Below, piece after piece: positions 35,578 through 44,094 of a stretch of DNA of 64,000 bases. This DNA comes from an uncultured Lachnotalea sp. (GTDB lineage: Bacteria > Bacillota > Clostridia > Lachnospirales > Lachnospiraceae). The position numbers and the translations under genes were made by a program. A model generated the notes under the pieces. That model searched no databases. It was not told the origin of the DNA and saw only the letters and a program-made list of their open reading frames with translations. The stretch's first letter is position 1, and every line of letters begins with the position of its first letter. The stretch spans positions 1 through 64,000 of the forward strand of contig CAMSZT010000002.1 of NCBI GenBank assembly GCA_947066815.1. The letters run 5' to 3'.

Positions 35578-36876
35578 ATGATCTTTAGTATTTTGCTGGC
35601 AGTTTTGGTATTCAGCCTTCTGGTGGTGTCCCATGAATTCGGGCATTTCCTTCTGGCGAAGAAGAACGGGATCGGCGTCATCGAGTTTTCGGTGGGCATG
35701 GGCCCCAGGATCTTGAGCGGCGTCAGGGGAGGCACCAGGTATTCCCTGAAGGCGGTCCCCTTCGGAGGCTCCTGCCAGATGGTGGGGGAGGATGACGACG
35801 ACGACAGCGAAATTTCTTTTAACAGCAAGTCCCCTTTTGCCCGGTTTGCCGTGGTCGTCGGCGGGCCGCTGTTTAATTTTCTGCTGGCCTTTATCCTGTC
35901 GGTGGTGGTCTTAAGCCTGGCCGGGGTCAATGAGCCCAGGGTCTATTATGTGTCGGAGGGATACGGCGCCGAGAAGGCAGGGCTTGAGGAGGGGGACCTG
36001 ATCCGGTCCATCGACGGCCATAAAATGACTCTCGGCAGGGACATCGAGCTCTATTTTTTAAGCCATCCCATGGACGGGAGCCCCATCACTATTGAATATG
36101 AGCGGGACGGGGAACTTCGGGAGACGGTCCTCGACCCTTCCTACGAAGCCTATCTGACCGGCTTCTCCTACTATGCCTCCGAGGACGAGGCGGCCATCAC
36201 GGCCCTGACGGAGGGGCTTGCCATGGCCGAGGCGGGGGCGAAGGTGGGGGACGTGATCGTTTCCATCGACGGGACGCCCATCGCTTCGGGGCTGGAGGTG
36301 CAGTCTTATTTTGAGGAGCACCCGCTCCGGGGGGATACGTCGGTGAAATTTGTCTTGGAGCGGAGCGGGAAGACGCTGGAGCTTTCGGTGACGCCCACTT
36401 ATTATCAGGCTTCGACCCTCGGCATGGAGGCGGTCGCCTACCGGAATAAAGAGGCAGGGGCCCTGTCGGTGCTTCGGAACGGCTTTTCCGAGGTCCGCTA
36501 CTGGATGAGTTATACCCTGACATCTCTGAAGATGCTGGTGACGGGACGGGTGGGGGTGGAAAACCTCTCCGGTCCGGTGGGCATCGTCAACATGGTGGGC
36601 GAGGTGGTGGAGCAGAGCCGGTCGGACGGCGCCCTGTACGTGTTTTTGAATCTTTTGAATTTCAGTATCCTGCTGAGCGTGAACCTGGGAGTCCTGAACC
36701 TCCTGCCTCTGCCGGCGCTGGACGGGGGACGTCTCGTGTTCATCCTCATCGAGCTTGTCCGGGGGAAGCCGGTGTCCAGGGAGAAGGAGGGGATGGTCCA
36801 CACCATCGGGCTTCTGTTGCTCATGGCGCTCATGGTGTTCGTCATGTTCAATGACGTGCTGAAGATCTTCAGGTAG
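35578..36876 (+). CDS. rseP: RseP-type site-2 (intramembrane) zinc metalloprotease
   Basis: 432 residues. The zinc motif HEFGH lies in the first transmembrane helix (H19-H23). Two PDZ-like regions follow (about 110-180 and 195-280), and the third zinc ligand is in [22 protein letters not shown]. It cleaves membrane-embedded proteins such as anti-sigma factors or signal peptides. ATG 35578 gives a standard N-terminus; the ORF-track GTG at 35566 overlaps the end of dxr. Confidence 0.95.
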   Translation: MIFSILLAVLVFSLLVVSHEFGHFLLAKKNGIGVIEFSVGMGPRILSGVRGGTRYSLKAVPFGGSCQMVGEDDDDDSEISFNSKSPFARFAVVVGGPLFNFLLAFILSVVVLSLAGVNEPRVYYVSEGYGAEKAGLEEGDLIRSIDGHKMTLGRDIELYFLSHPMDGSPITIEYERDGELRETVLDPSYEAYLTGFSYYASEDEAAITALTEGLAMAEAGAKVGDVIVSIDGTPIASGLEVQSYFEEHPLRGDTSVKFVLERSGKTLELSVTPTYYQASTLGMEAVAYRNKEAGALSVLRNGFSEVRYWMSYTLTSLKMLVTGRVGVENLSGPVGIVNMVGEVVEQSRSDGALYVFLNLLNFSILLSVNLGVLNLLPLPALDGGRLVFILIELVRGKPVSREKEGMVHTIGLLLLMALMVFVMFNDVLKIFR

Positions 36877-36889
36877 GGGAGGAAGGAAT

Positions 36890-37948
36890 ATGACTCATCG
36901 GGAAGGTACAAAGGTGGTCCGTATCGGGGACCGGGTGATCGGCGGGGGAAATCCGGTGCTGATCCAGTCCATGACCAACACGAGGACGGAGGACGCAGCG
37001 GGTACCGTAGCCCAGATCAGGCGGCTGGAAGCGGCAGGCTGTGAGATCGTCCGCTGTACGGTGCCGACCATGGAGGCGGCAAAGGCCCTCGGGGAGATCA
37101 AAAAACGGATTTCCATTCCTCTGGTGGCAGATATCCACTTTGATCATAAGATGGCCATTGCGGCCATGGAGAACGGGGCGGACAAGATCCGTATCAATCC
37201 GGGCAATATCGGCAGTGAAGAGCGGGTGCGGGCCGTGGTGGACGCGGCGGGGGAGCGGCAGATCCCGATCCGTATCGGCGTCAACAGCGGTTCCCTGGAG
37301 AAGCGTTTTTTGGAAAAATACGGGAAGGTCACGGCAGAGGGCATCGTGGAGAGCGCCCTGGAAAAGATCCACGGGATCGAGGACATGGGTTACGACAATC
37401 TGGTGGTGAGCATCAAATCCTCGGATGTATTAATGTGTGCTAAGGCCCATGAGCTGATTGCAGGGCAGATGAATTATCCGCTCCACGTGGGCATCACGGA
37501 GTCGGGGACCCTTTATTCCGGCAACATCAAGTCGGCCCTGGGACTGGGGATCATCCTCTACCAGGGGATCGGCGACACGATCCGGGTGTCTTTGACCGGC
37601 GACCCGGTGGAGGAGATCAAGTCGGCGAAGCAGATTCTTCGGAATCTGGGACTTCGAAAAGGAGGCATCGAGGTGGTGTCCTGTCCCACCTGCGGGCGGA
37701 CGAAGATCGACCTGATCGGCCTGGCGAACCAAGTGGAGACCATGGTGGCCGGTATGGACCATCTGAACCTGAAAGTGGCCGTCATGGGCTGCGTGGTCAA
37801 CGGGCCCGGCGAGGCGAGGGAGGCCGACATCGGCATCGCCGGGGGAATCGGCGAAGGCCTCCTCATCAAGAAGGGCGAGATCGTCCGCAAGGTGCCGGAG
37901 GACGAGCTTCTGGAAACCCTGCGGCAGGAGCTGCTTAACTGGAACTGA
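36890..37948 (+). CDS. ispG: 4-hydroxy-3-methylbut-2-en-1-yl diphosphate synthase (flavodoxin/ferredoxin)
   Basis: 352 residues, compact bacterial IspG. The TIM barrel begins [27 protein letters not shown]. The [4Fe-4S] ligands lie in [13 protein letters not shown] and [19 protein letters not shown]. It performs the penultimate MEP step and needs an electron donor such as a ferredoxin. The start follows AGGGGAGGAAGGAAT. Confidence 0.98.
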   Translation: MTHREGTKVVRIGDRVIGGGNPVLIQSMTNTRTEDAAGTVAQIRRLEAAGCEIVRCTVPTMEAAKALGEIKKRISIPLVADIHFDHKMAIAAMENGADKIRINPGNIGSEERVRAVVDAAGERQIPIRIGVNSGSLEKRFLEKYGKVTAEGIVESALEKIHGIEDMGYDNLVVSIKSSDVLMCAKAHELIAGQMNYPLHVGITESGTLYSGNIKSALGLGIILYQGIGDTIRVSLTGDPVEEIKSAKQILRNLGLRKGGIEVVSCPTCGRTKIDLIGLANQVETMVAGMDHLNLKVAVMGCVVNGPGEAREADIGIAGGIGEGLLIKKGEIVRKVPEDELLETLRQELLNWN

Positions 37949-37957
37949 CGAGGGATT

Positions 37958-38127
37958 TTTATCATTCCGCTTCTCTTTTTTGAAGAGTCAGGCTCTTTTC
38001 CTGCCATGTCTGGATTTGCGGAAACCGACGTGTCTGCGCAGAACCGGAGCGCCGGTTTCCGCACCGACTGATATGGCAGAAAAGAGCCGTCACTTCTCGC
38101 TCAGACCGAACGAAGCGGAACGATAAA
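37958..38127. repeat. 170-bp nested palindromic element between ispG and polC
   Basis: Outer 16-bp arms, TTTATCATTCCGCTTC and GAAGCGGAACGATAAA, pair with one G-U. The middle arms are GGCTCTTTTCCTGCCAT and ATGGCAGAAAAGAGCC (one bulge), and the inner arms are GCGGAAACCG and CGGTTTCCGC. It folds as one long hairpin. The core word CGTGTCTGC is shared with the elements at 18109 and 56170. It separates the isoprenoid block from polC and ends 19 bases before the polC ATG. Confidence 0.75.
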
Positions 38128-38146
38128 TAACAGGAAGGGGTAACAA

Positions 38147-41100
38147 ATGGCGAAGCAATTCTGGGAGGTTCTCCCCACGCTCCAGGTTTCCGACGAGATG
38201 CGGGAGCTTCTTTCTTTCGCGACGGTGGAAAAGGTGTCTGCCAGCCGGGACAGGAGCTCGCTCCGCATCTATCTGTGTTCGGAGCGGCTGATCCATAAGC
38301 GGAACATTTACATATTGGAGGCCAGCATCAAGAAGCAGCTGTTCTCCGGATATGAGACGGAGGTGAGGATCCAGGAGCGGTATCGGCTCTCCGGCCAGTA
38401 TACGCCGAAGCGGCTGATGCAGGTCTACCGGGACAGCATCCTCCTGGAGCTCAGGACCTACAGCCTGATCGAGTACAACGTGTTCCGCCGGGCGGAGTGG
38501 GAGTTCACGGAGCCGGACATCCTGACTTTGGAGGTGGAGAACGACCTGGTCACGAAGAGCCGGGTGGACGAGTTAAAGCGGGTGCTGGAGAAGATCTTCA
38601 ACGAGCGGTGCGGGTTCGGGATCGAGGTCCGCTATCTGTATAAGGAGCGCGAGCCCGGACAGCATGAGCGGGAGAAGGAACAGCTCACCAGGAGGCAGGC
38701 GGCCCAGGTTGTGAGGAATTCTTCCTTTGGAAGGGGTCTGTCCGGGGAGGGCGGCCAGGGAAAGGACGGGGATGGAGCGCTTTCACCGGAGCCCCTCAAG
38801 GTGCTGGACGAGAAGAAGGAGCCGGTGAAGCTTAACCGGCAGATCCAGCCGGAACGGCCGGCGAAGCCTGCCTTTAAGAAAAACAGCCACTACAGCCGGA
38901 AGGTGAAGGTCCACCACGACGACGTGGTCTTCGGCTATGATTTTGACGACGGGGACGAGGTCCCGATGGATCAGATCATCGGGGAGATGGGGGAGGTGGT
39001 GGTCTGCGGCCAGGTGATCCGCCTGGAGGAGCGGGAGCTCAGGAGCGGCAAGACCATCATGATCTTTGACCTGACGGATTTTACGGATACCATTACCGTG
39101 AAAATGTTCATCAAGCCGGAAATGCTTTCGGAGGTCCGGGAGTTTTTGAAGAAAGGGGCGTTTTTCAAGGTTAAGGGCGTGACCACCATCGACAAGTTTG
39201 ACGGGGAACTGACCATCGCCTCGGTGACCGGGATCCGAAGATCCGGGAATATCGCATCGAAGAGGCAGGATCTTGCCGAGGTGAAGCGGGTGGAGCTCCA
39301 CTGCCATACGAAGATGAGCGACATGGACGGAGTCTCCGACGTGAAGGACATCCTGAAACGGGCCAGGGAGTGGGGAATGCCGGCCCTGGCCATCACGGAC
39401 CACGGCTGCGTCCAGGCCTTTCCCGACGCCTTCCACACCTTTTCCGGCTACGGATACGAGACCATCAAGACGGACCCCTTCAAGGTGATATACGGGGTCG
39501 AGGGATATCTGGTGGACGACCTGAAGGAGGTGGTCGTCCGCTCGGAAAACCAGTCCCTGGCGGATACCTACGTGGTCTTTGACCTTGAGACCACGGGCCT
39601 TTCCGCCAAAAAGAACAGGATTATCGAGATCGGGGCGGTGAAGGTGGAAAAGGGGGAGATCACGGACCGGTTTTCCGCCTTCGTGAACCCGAAGATTCCC
39701 ATTCCCTTTGAGATCGAGAAGCTGACCGGGATCAACGACGGCATGGTCATGAATGAGCCGTCCGTGGAGGAGGTGCTCCCGAAATTCCTGGAATTTTGCG
39801 GGAACGCGGTCATGGTGGCCCACAATGCCTCCTTTGACATGGGGTTTGTCGAGCACAATGCGGCCCTCCTGGGGCGGGAATATAAGCCCACGGTGGTGGA
39901 CACGGTGGCCCTGGCCAGGATCTTACTGCCGGAGCTGAAGCGGTTCAAGCTGGACACGGTGGCGAAGGCCCTTGGCGTGTCCCTGGAGAACCATCACCGG
40001 GCCGTGGACGATGCGGAGGCTACGGCGTATATTTTCGTGGAGTTTGTGAAGAGGCTCCGAAAAAAACAGGTGGAAAGCCTAGATAAGCTCAATGAGTTCG
40101 GGGCATCCTCCGTGGAGAATATCCGCAAGCTCCCCACCTACCACGTGATCATCCTGGCGAAAAACGACGTGGGACGGGTGAATCTGTACCGGCTGGTCTC
40201 CATGTCCCACCTGACCTATTTTGCCAGGAGGCCGAGGATCCCCAAGAGCGAACTGGTGAAGCACAGGGAGGGGCTGATCGTCGGCTCAGCCTGCGAGGCG
40301 GGGGAACTGTTTCAGGCGGTGTTAGACGGCGCCCCCGACGAGGAGCTTGCCAGACTGGTGAAATTTTATGATTATCTGGAGATCCAGCCCATCGGCAACA
40401 ATGAGTTTATGCTGCGGGAGAGAAAGCATGGGATCGAGACCGTGGAGGATCTGCAGAATCTGAACCGGAAGATCATCGAGCTGGGGGACCAGTTCGGGAA
40501 GCCTGTGGTGGCCACCTGCGACGTCCATTTCCTGAACCCGGAGGACGAGATCTACCGGAGGATCATCATGGCGGGGCAGGGATTTTCGGACAGTGACAAC
40601 CAGCCGCCCCTTTACCTGCGGACCACGGAGGAGATGCTCCGGGAGTTTTCTTACCTGACGCCGGAGAAGGCCTACGAGGTGGTGGTGGAAAACAGCAACA
40701 AGATTGCCGACATGTGCGAGCGGATCGCACCCCTCCGGCCGGACAAGTGCCCGCCGGTGATCGAGAATTCCGACCGGGATCTTCGGGAGATGTGCTACAA
40801 AACGGCGAAGGATATTTACGGGGAGGAGCTTCCGAAGCCGGTGGAGGAGCGGCTGGAGCGGGAGCTTAATTCCATTATCACCAACGGCTTTGCCGTCATG
40901 TACATCATCGCCCACAAGCTGGTGAAAAAGTCCAACGACGACGGGTATCTGGTGGGTTCCAGAGGATCCGTCGGCTCTTCCTTCGTGGCGACTATGTCGG
41001 GGATCACCGAGGTGAATCCCCTCTCGCCCCATTATTACTGCCCGGAGTGCCACTACTGCGATTTCGAGTCGGAGGACGTGACGAGATTTGCCGGCGGCGC

Positions 41101-42649
41101 GGGCTGCGACATGCCGGACAAGTCCTGCCCGGTCTGCGGGAAGCCCTTAAAGAAGGAGGGCTTTGACATTCCCTTTGAGACCTTCCTGGGATTCAAGGGG
41201 GACAAGGAGCCGGATATCGACCTGAATTTTTCCGGGGAATATCAGTCCAAAGCCCACACCTATACGGAGGTGATCTTCGGGAAGGGGCACACCTTCAAGG
41301 CAGGCACCATCGGTACGCTGGCCGACAAGACGGCCTACGGCTACGTGAAAAAGTATTTTGAGGAGCGGGGGACCAGGAAGCGGAATGCGGAGATCAACCG
41401 GATCGTCCAGGGCTGCGTCGGCGTGCGGCGGACCACGGGACAGCATCCCGGCGGCATCGTGGTCATGCCCCACGGGGAAGAGATCCATTCCTTCACCCCC
41501 ATCCAGCATCCGGCCAACGACATGACCTCCGATATCGTGACCACCCATTTTGACTATCATTCCATTGACCACAATCTTCTGAAGCTGGACATTCTGGGGC
41601 ACGATGATCCCACTATGATCCGCATGCTGGAGGATCTGACGGGCTTAAACGCCAGGGAGATCCCTCTGGATTCGAAGGAGGTCATGAGCCTGTTCCAGAA
41701 CACGTCGGCCCTTAAGATCGAGCCGGAGGACATCGGCGGCTGCAAGCTGGGGGCCCTGGGGATCCCGGAGTTCGGCACGGATTTTGCCATGCAGATGTTG
41801 ATCGACGCGAAGCCCACCTGTTTTTCGGACCTGGTGCGGATCGCCGGGCTGGCCCACGGGACGGACGTGTGGCTGGGGAACGCCCAGGACCTGATCTTAA
41901 GCGGCCAGGCCACCATCCAGACGGCCATCTGTACCCGTGACGACATCATGATCTACCTGATCGGCATGGGCATGGACAAGAGCCTTTCCTTCACCATCAT
42001 GGAGTCGGTCCGGAAGGGGAAGGGGCTCAAGCCTGAATGGGAGACGGCCATGCGGGAGGCGAACGTGCCGGAGTGGTACATCGGATCCTGCAAGAAGATC
42101 AAGTATATGTTCCCCAAAGCCCATGCGGCGGCCTACGTGATGATGGCCTGGCGGATCGCCTACTGCAAGGTCTTTTATCCTCTGGCCTATTATGCCTCCT
42201 TCTTCAGCATCCGGGCATCGGGATTCTCCTACGAACTCATGTGCCAGGGGAGGGACCGGCTGGAATACCACCTCCAGGATTATAAGAACCGCTCCGACAG
42301 CCTGTCCCAGAAGGAGCAGGGAACTCTCCGGGACATGCGGATCGTCCAGGAGATGTATGCACGGGGCTTTGAATTCATGCCCCTGGACATTTACCGGGCG
42401 CAGGCCGACCGGTTCCAGATCATCGACGGGAAGCTGATGCCCTCTTTGAGTTCCATCGACGGGCTTGGCGGCAAGGCGGCGGAAGCCGTGGTGGAGGCGG
42501 TGAAGGCGGGAGAGCGTTTTCTGTCCCTGGAGGATTTCTGGCAGAAGACCAAGGTGCCCAAGGGGACCATCGACCTGATGGCGGACATGGGGATCTTCGG
42601 GGATCTGCCGAAGACCAACCAGATCTCGCTGTTTGACCTGGCTTTGTAA
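38147..42649 (+). CDS. polC: DNA polymerase III PolC-type alpha subunit
   Basis: 1500 residues, slightly long for PolC. Order: N-terminal domains (about 1-200), a basic linker, OB fold (VVVCGQVIRLEERELRSGKT, about 284), PHP domain (VELHCHTKMSDMDGVSD, about 381), inserted 3'-5' exonuclease (VVFDLETTGLSAKKNRIIEIGAV, about 475), zinc finger (CPECHYC ... CPVCGKPL, about 964) and palm catalytic motif PDIDLNFSGEYQ (about 1021). A helix-hairpin-helix/C-terminal tail ends with the short QISLFDLAL, a likely beta-clamp motif. It replicates the chromosome. The start follows AGGAAGGGGTAACAA. Confidence 0.98.
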   Translation: MAKQFWEVLPTLQVSDEMRELLSFATVEKVSASRDRSSLRIYLCSERLIHKRNIYILEASIKKQLFSGYETEVRIQERYRLSGQYTPKRLMQVYRDSILLELRTYSLIEYNVFRRAEWEFTEPDILTLEVENDLVTKSRVDELKRVLEKIFNERCGFGIEVRYLYKEREPGQHEREKEQLTRRQAAQVVRNSSFGRGLSGEGGQGKDGDGALSPEPLKVLDEKKEPVKLNRQIQPERPAKPAFKKNSHYSRKVKVHHDDVVFGYDFDDGDEVPMDQIIGEMGEVVVCGQVIRLEERELRSGKTIMIFDLTDFTDTITVKMFIKPEMLSEVREFLKKGAFFKVKGVTTIDKFDGELTIASVTGIRRSGNIASKRQDLAEVKRVELHCHTKMSDMDGVSDVKDILKRAREWGMPALAITDHGCVQAFPDAFHTFSGYGYETIKTDPFKVIYGVEGYLVDDLKEVVVRSENQSLADTYVVFDLETTGLSAKKNRIIEIGAVKVEKGEITDRFSAFVNPKIPIPFEIEKLTGINDGMVMNEPSVEEVLPKFLEFCGNAVMVAHNASFDMGFVEHNAALLGREYKPTVVDTVALARILLPELKRFKLDTVAKALGVSLENHHRAVDDAEATAYIFVEFVKRLRKKQVESLDKLNEFGASSVENIRKLPTYHVIILAKNDVGRVNLYRLVSMSHLTYFARRPRIPKSELVKHREGLIVGSACEAGELFQAVLDGAPDEELARLVKFYDYLEIQPIGNNEFMLRERKHGIETVEDLQNLNRKIIELGDQFGKPVVATCDVHFLNPEDEIYRRIIMAGQGFSDSDNQPPLYLRTTEEMLREFSYLTPEKAYEVVVENSNKIADMCERIAPLRPDKCPPVIENSDRDLREMCYKTAKDIYGEELPKPVEERLERELNSIITNGFAVMYIIAHKLVKKSNDDGYLVGSRGSVGSSFVATMSGITEVNPLSPHYYCPECHYCDFESEDVTRFAGGAGCDMPDKSCPVCGKPLKKEGFDIPFETFLGFKGDKEPDIDLNFSGEYQSKAHTYTEVIFGKGHTFKAGTIGTLADKTAYGYVKKYFEERGTRKRNAEINRIVQGCVGVRRTTGQHPGGIVVMPHGEEIHSFTPIQHPANDMTSDIVTTHFDYHSIDHNLLKLDILGHDDPTMIRMLEDLTGLNAREIPLDSKEVMSLFQNTSALKIEPEDIGGCKLGALGIPEFGTDFAMQMLIDAKPTCFSDLVRIAGLAHGTDVWLGNAQDLILSGQATIQTAICTRDDIMIYLIGMGMDKSLSFTIMESVRKGKGLKPEWETAMREANVPEWYIGSCKKIKYMFPKAHAAAYVMMAWRIAYCKVFYPLAYYASFFSIRASGFSYELMCQGRDRLEYHLQDYKNRSDSLSQKEQGTLRDMRIVQEMYARGFEFMPLDIYRAQADRFQIIDGKLMPSLSSIDGLGGKAAEAVVEAVKAGERFLSLEDFWQKTKVPKGTIDLMADMGIFGDLPKTNQISLFDLAL

Positions 42650-42662
42650 AATGTGTTACAAT
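42633..42662 (+). promoter_or_regulatory. Promoter of the CsoR-like gene
   Basis: TTGACC, 18 bases, TACAAT, overlapping the end of polC. Confidence 0.68.
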
Positions 42663-42699
42663 AGACGGAAGGATGATTGAGGAAAGGACTGGGAGAAGG

Positions 42700-43008
42700 A
42701 TGGATTGCGGAAAGGAATGTGCAAGCTGCAGGAAGCGGAAGCATCGGGATGAGAAGGAATACAAGGATCTGGTCCACCGCCTGAACCGGATGGAGGGGCA
42801 GATCCGGGGGATCCGGGCCATGGTGGAGGAGGACCGCTACTGCGTGGATATCTTAACTCAGGTGCAGGCCGTGAGCTCTGCCCTCAATGCGTTCAGCCGC
42901 ACGCTTCTGTCGAACCATATCAAGACCTGCGTGGTGGAGGATATCCGGGACGGCAAGGAGGAATCGGTGGACGAGTTGTGCCGGACGATCCAGAAGCTGA
43001 TGAAGTAG
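42700..43008 (+). CDS. CsoR/RcnR-family metal-sensing repressor
   Basis: 102 residues from ATG 42700 (MDCGKECASCRKRKHRDEKEYKDLVHRLNRMEGQIRGIRAMV). The metal ligands of the family (Cys, His, Cys) appear as RYCVDILTQVQAVSSAL, then LLSNHIKTCV. The N-terminus has an extra Cys-rich CGKECASC. Such proteins sense copper or other metals, persulfides or formaldehyde; the ligand set fits the copper/persulfide branch. No target transporter is adjacent. ATG 42673 is an alternative start but sits too close to the predicted transcription start. Confidence 0.85.
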   Translation: MDCGKECASCRKRKHRDEKEYKDLVHRLNRMEGQIRGIRAMVEEDRYCVDILTQVQAVSSALNAFSRTLLSNHIKTCVVEDIRDGKEESVDELCRTIQKLMK

Positions 43009-43096
43009 GCGGAGCGAAAGCATGGCCTGCTCCATGGATGCGGCCGCCGGATATCCGGAGCCGGAGAAAAAAGTTGAAAAAGTTTTTAAAATATTC

Positions 43097-43125
43097 TTGA
43101 CAATATGAAAAATTTAGGCTATACT
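43097..43125 (+). promoter_or_regulatory. Promoter of the tRNA-Pro/tRNA-Glu unit
   Basis: Perfect TTGACA, 17 bases, TATACT, 12 bases before the tRNA-Pro. Confidence 0.88.
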
Positions 43126-43136
43126 TACGGAGGTAT

Positions 43137-43210
43137 CGAGGCGTGGCTCAGTTTGGTAGAGCGCCGTGTTCGGGACGCGGAGGCCGCAAGTTCGAATCTT
43201 GTCGCCTCGA
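43137..43210 (+). tRNA. tRNA-Pro (anticodon CGG)
   Basis: 74-nt cloverleaf: acceptor CGAGGCG/CGCCTCG, D-arm GGCTCAGTTTGGTAGAGC, anticodon stem CCGTG/CGCGG with loop TTCGGGA (anticodon CGG), and T-arm with GTTCGAATC. CCA is not encoded. Confidence 0.95.
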
Positions 43211-43240
43211 TTATCCCTCTCATAACAGATACAAGGACAA

Positions 43241-43312
43241 GGCCTGTTGGTCAAGGGGTTAAGACGCCGCCCTCTCACGGCGGAAACAGGGGTTCGATTC
43301 CCCTACAGGCTA
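43241..43312 (+). tRNA. tRNA-Glu (anticodon CTC)
   Basis: 72-nt cloverleaf beginning GGCCTGTTGGTCAAGGGGTT and ending CCCCTACAGGCTA. The acceptor has the usual G-U first pair, the anticodon stem is CCGCC/GGCGG and the loop CTCTCAC gives anticodon CTC. Confidence 0.95.
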
Positions 43313-43334
43313 TTGAGGATTAAGTATCCCGATG

Positions 43335-43373
43335 AAAAGATTCGTGAACGGTTGCGCTTGCGAATCTTTTTTT
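43335..43373 (+). terminator. Terminator of the tRNA-Pro/Glu unit
   Basis: AAAAGATTCG / CGAATCTTTT 10-bp stem followed by further T residues, just after tRNA-Glu. Confidence 0.9.
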
Positions 43374-43403
43374 CTGTACACAGGGGTGCAAGATCGCACA
43401 CAG

Positions 43404-43535
43404 GGCAGAAAAGAGGAGACGGAGCCGGAGGAGCCGACCACGAAAACATGCCCTTACTGTCGGAGCGAGATCGCCCTGGAAGCGGTACGGTGCCCGCACT
43501 GCACTTCGGAGCCGGACAAAGAGTCTGCGCAATGA
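43404..43535 (+). pseudogene. 3' remnant of mscL (mechanosensitive channel)
   Basis: An open frame ending ETEPEEPTTKTCPYCRSEIALEAVRCPHCTSEP, which resembles the cytoplasmic zinc-ribbon-like C-terminal tail of some Firmicutes MscL proteins. No transmembrane part is present, and the ORF-track start at 43332 is in the tRNA terminator. Only the last 40 or so residues survive. Confidence 0.65.
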
Positions 43536-43592
43536 GGTGGGGCAGGGAAGAGAACCCTTGCTCCTGCCCTGAAAAATTTTTAAATTTACTAC

Positions 43593-43620
43593 TTGACTAT
43601 TTTCCAGAACGTGCTAAACT
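43593..43620 (+). promoter_or_regulatory. Promoter of tRNA-Val
   Basis: TTGACT, 16 bases, TAAACT, 11 bases before the tRNA. Confidence 0.75.
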
Positions 43621-43630
43621 AGAGAAGTAC

Positions 43631-43704
43631 GGAAGCATAGCTCAGCTGGGATGAGCGTTCGCCTCACACGCGAGAGGTCATGGGTTCGAGCCCCATTGCT
43701 TCCA
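43631..43704 (+). tRNA. tRNA-Val (anticodon CAC)
   Basis: 74-nt cloverleaf: acceptor GGAAGCA/TGCTTCC, anticodon stem TTCGC/GCGAG with loop CTCACAC (anticodon CAC), and T-arm GGTTCGAGCCC. CCA is not encoded. Confidence 0.95.
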
Positions 43705-43710
43705 GGAGAG

Positions 43711-43752
43711 AAAAGCCGGAATTGTTGGTAGATCCAGCGAATTCCGGTTTTT
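43711..43752 (+). terminator. Terminator of tRNA-Val
   Basis: CCGGAATT / AATTCCGG stem with a 16-base loop and a TTTTT tail. Confidence 0.85.
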
Positions 43753-43795
43753 CCTTGATGATAAGATTTGATAAGCGTCCAAAGCGAAGGAGTGC

Positions 43796-43984
43796 GTGGC
43801 GTCCTACCGCATGAGCGGCTTTGGCGTGGATGCTTTTTCCTCCTTCTGTGTCCTGGCCGGAAACAGCCTGTGGGCGATCCTCGGCCTCGGTACGGTGGTC
43901 AACGCCTTTTGCAGCGGACCTCTGATCCAGTTTTTCTGCGGCCGGATCGAAGGAGTATTTTTCCAAAAAGGAAAAAACAGTTGA
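43796..43984 (+). pseudogene. 3' remnant of a YitT/YczE-like membrane protein gene
   Basis: The frame carries a hydrophobic segment, SSFCVLAGNSLWAILGLGTVVNAFCSGPLIQFFCGRIEGVFF, resembling the last helix of YczE/YitT-like integral membrane proteins. There is no ribosome-binding site and no upstream domain. Together with the mscL remnant it shows that this tRNA neighbourhood has lost genes. The identification of the parent family is tentative. Confidence 0.4.
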
Positions 43985-44009
43985 AAGAAAACTTTTTTTC
44001 AGGTATAAT
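43981..44009 (+). promoter_or_regulatory. Promoter of the chemoreceptor gene
   Basis: TTGAAA, 17 bases, perfect TATAAT, about 85 bases before the ATG. Confidence 0.8.
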
Positions 44010-44094
44010 AGAAAAATACGAGAGATGTTCAGGATGTAAGGCTGTCTGAGCTTTTAGGCGGCCTTAAAAAATGAGAAGAAGAGGGATGGATGTT

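Noticed and set aside
43332-43403. Start of the ORF carrying the mscL tail
   Set aside because: This part overlaps the tRNA-Glu terminator and is not MscL-like; only the C-terminal portion is a real remnant.
43137-43704. Active integrated element at the tRNA genes
   Set aside because: No integrase, no duplicated tRNA 3' end and no phage genes nearby; only gene remnants.
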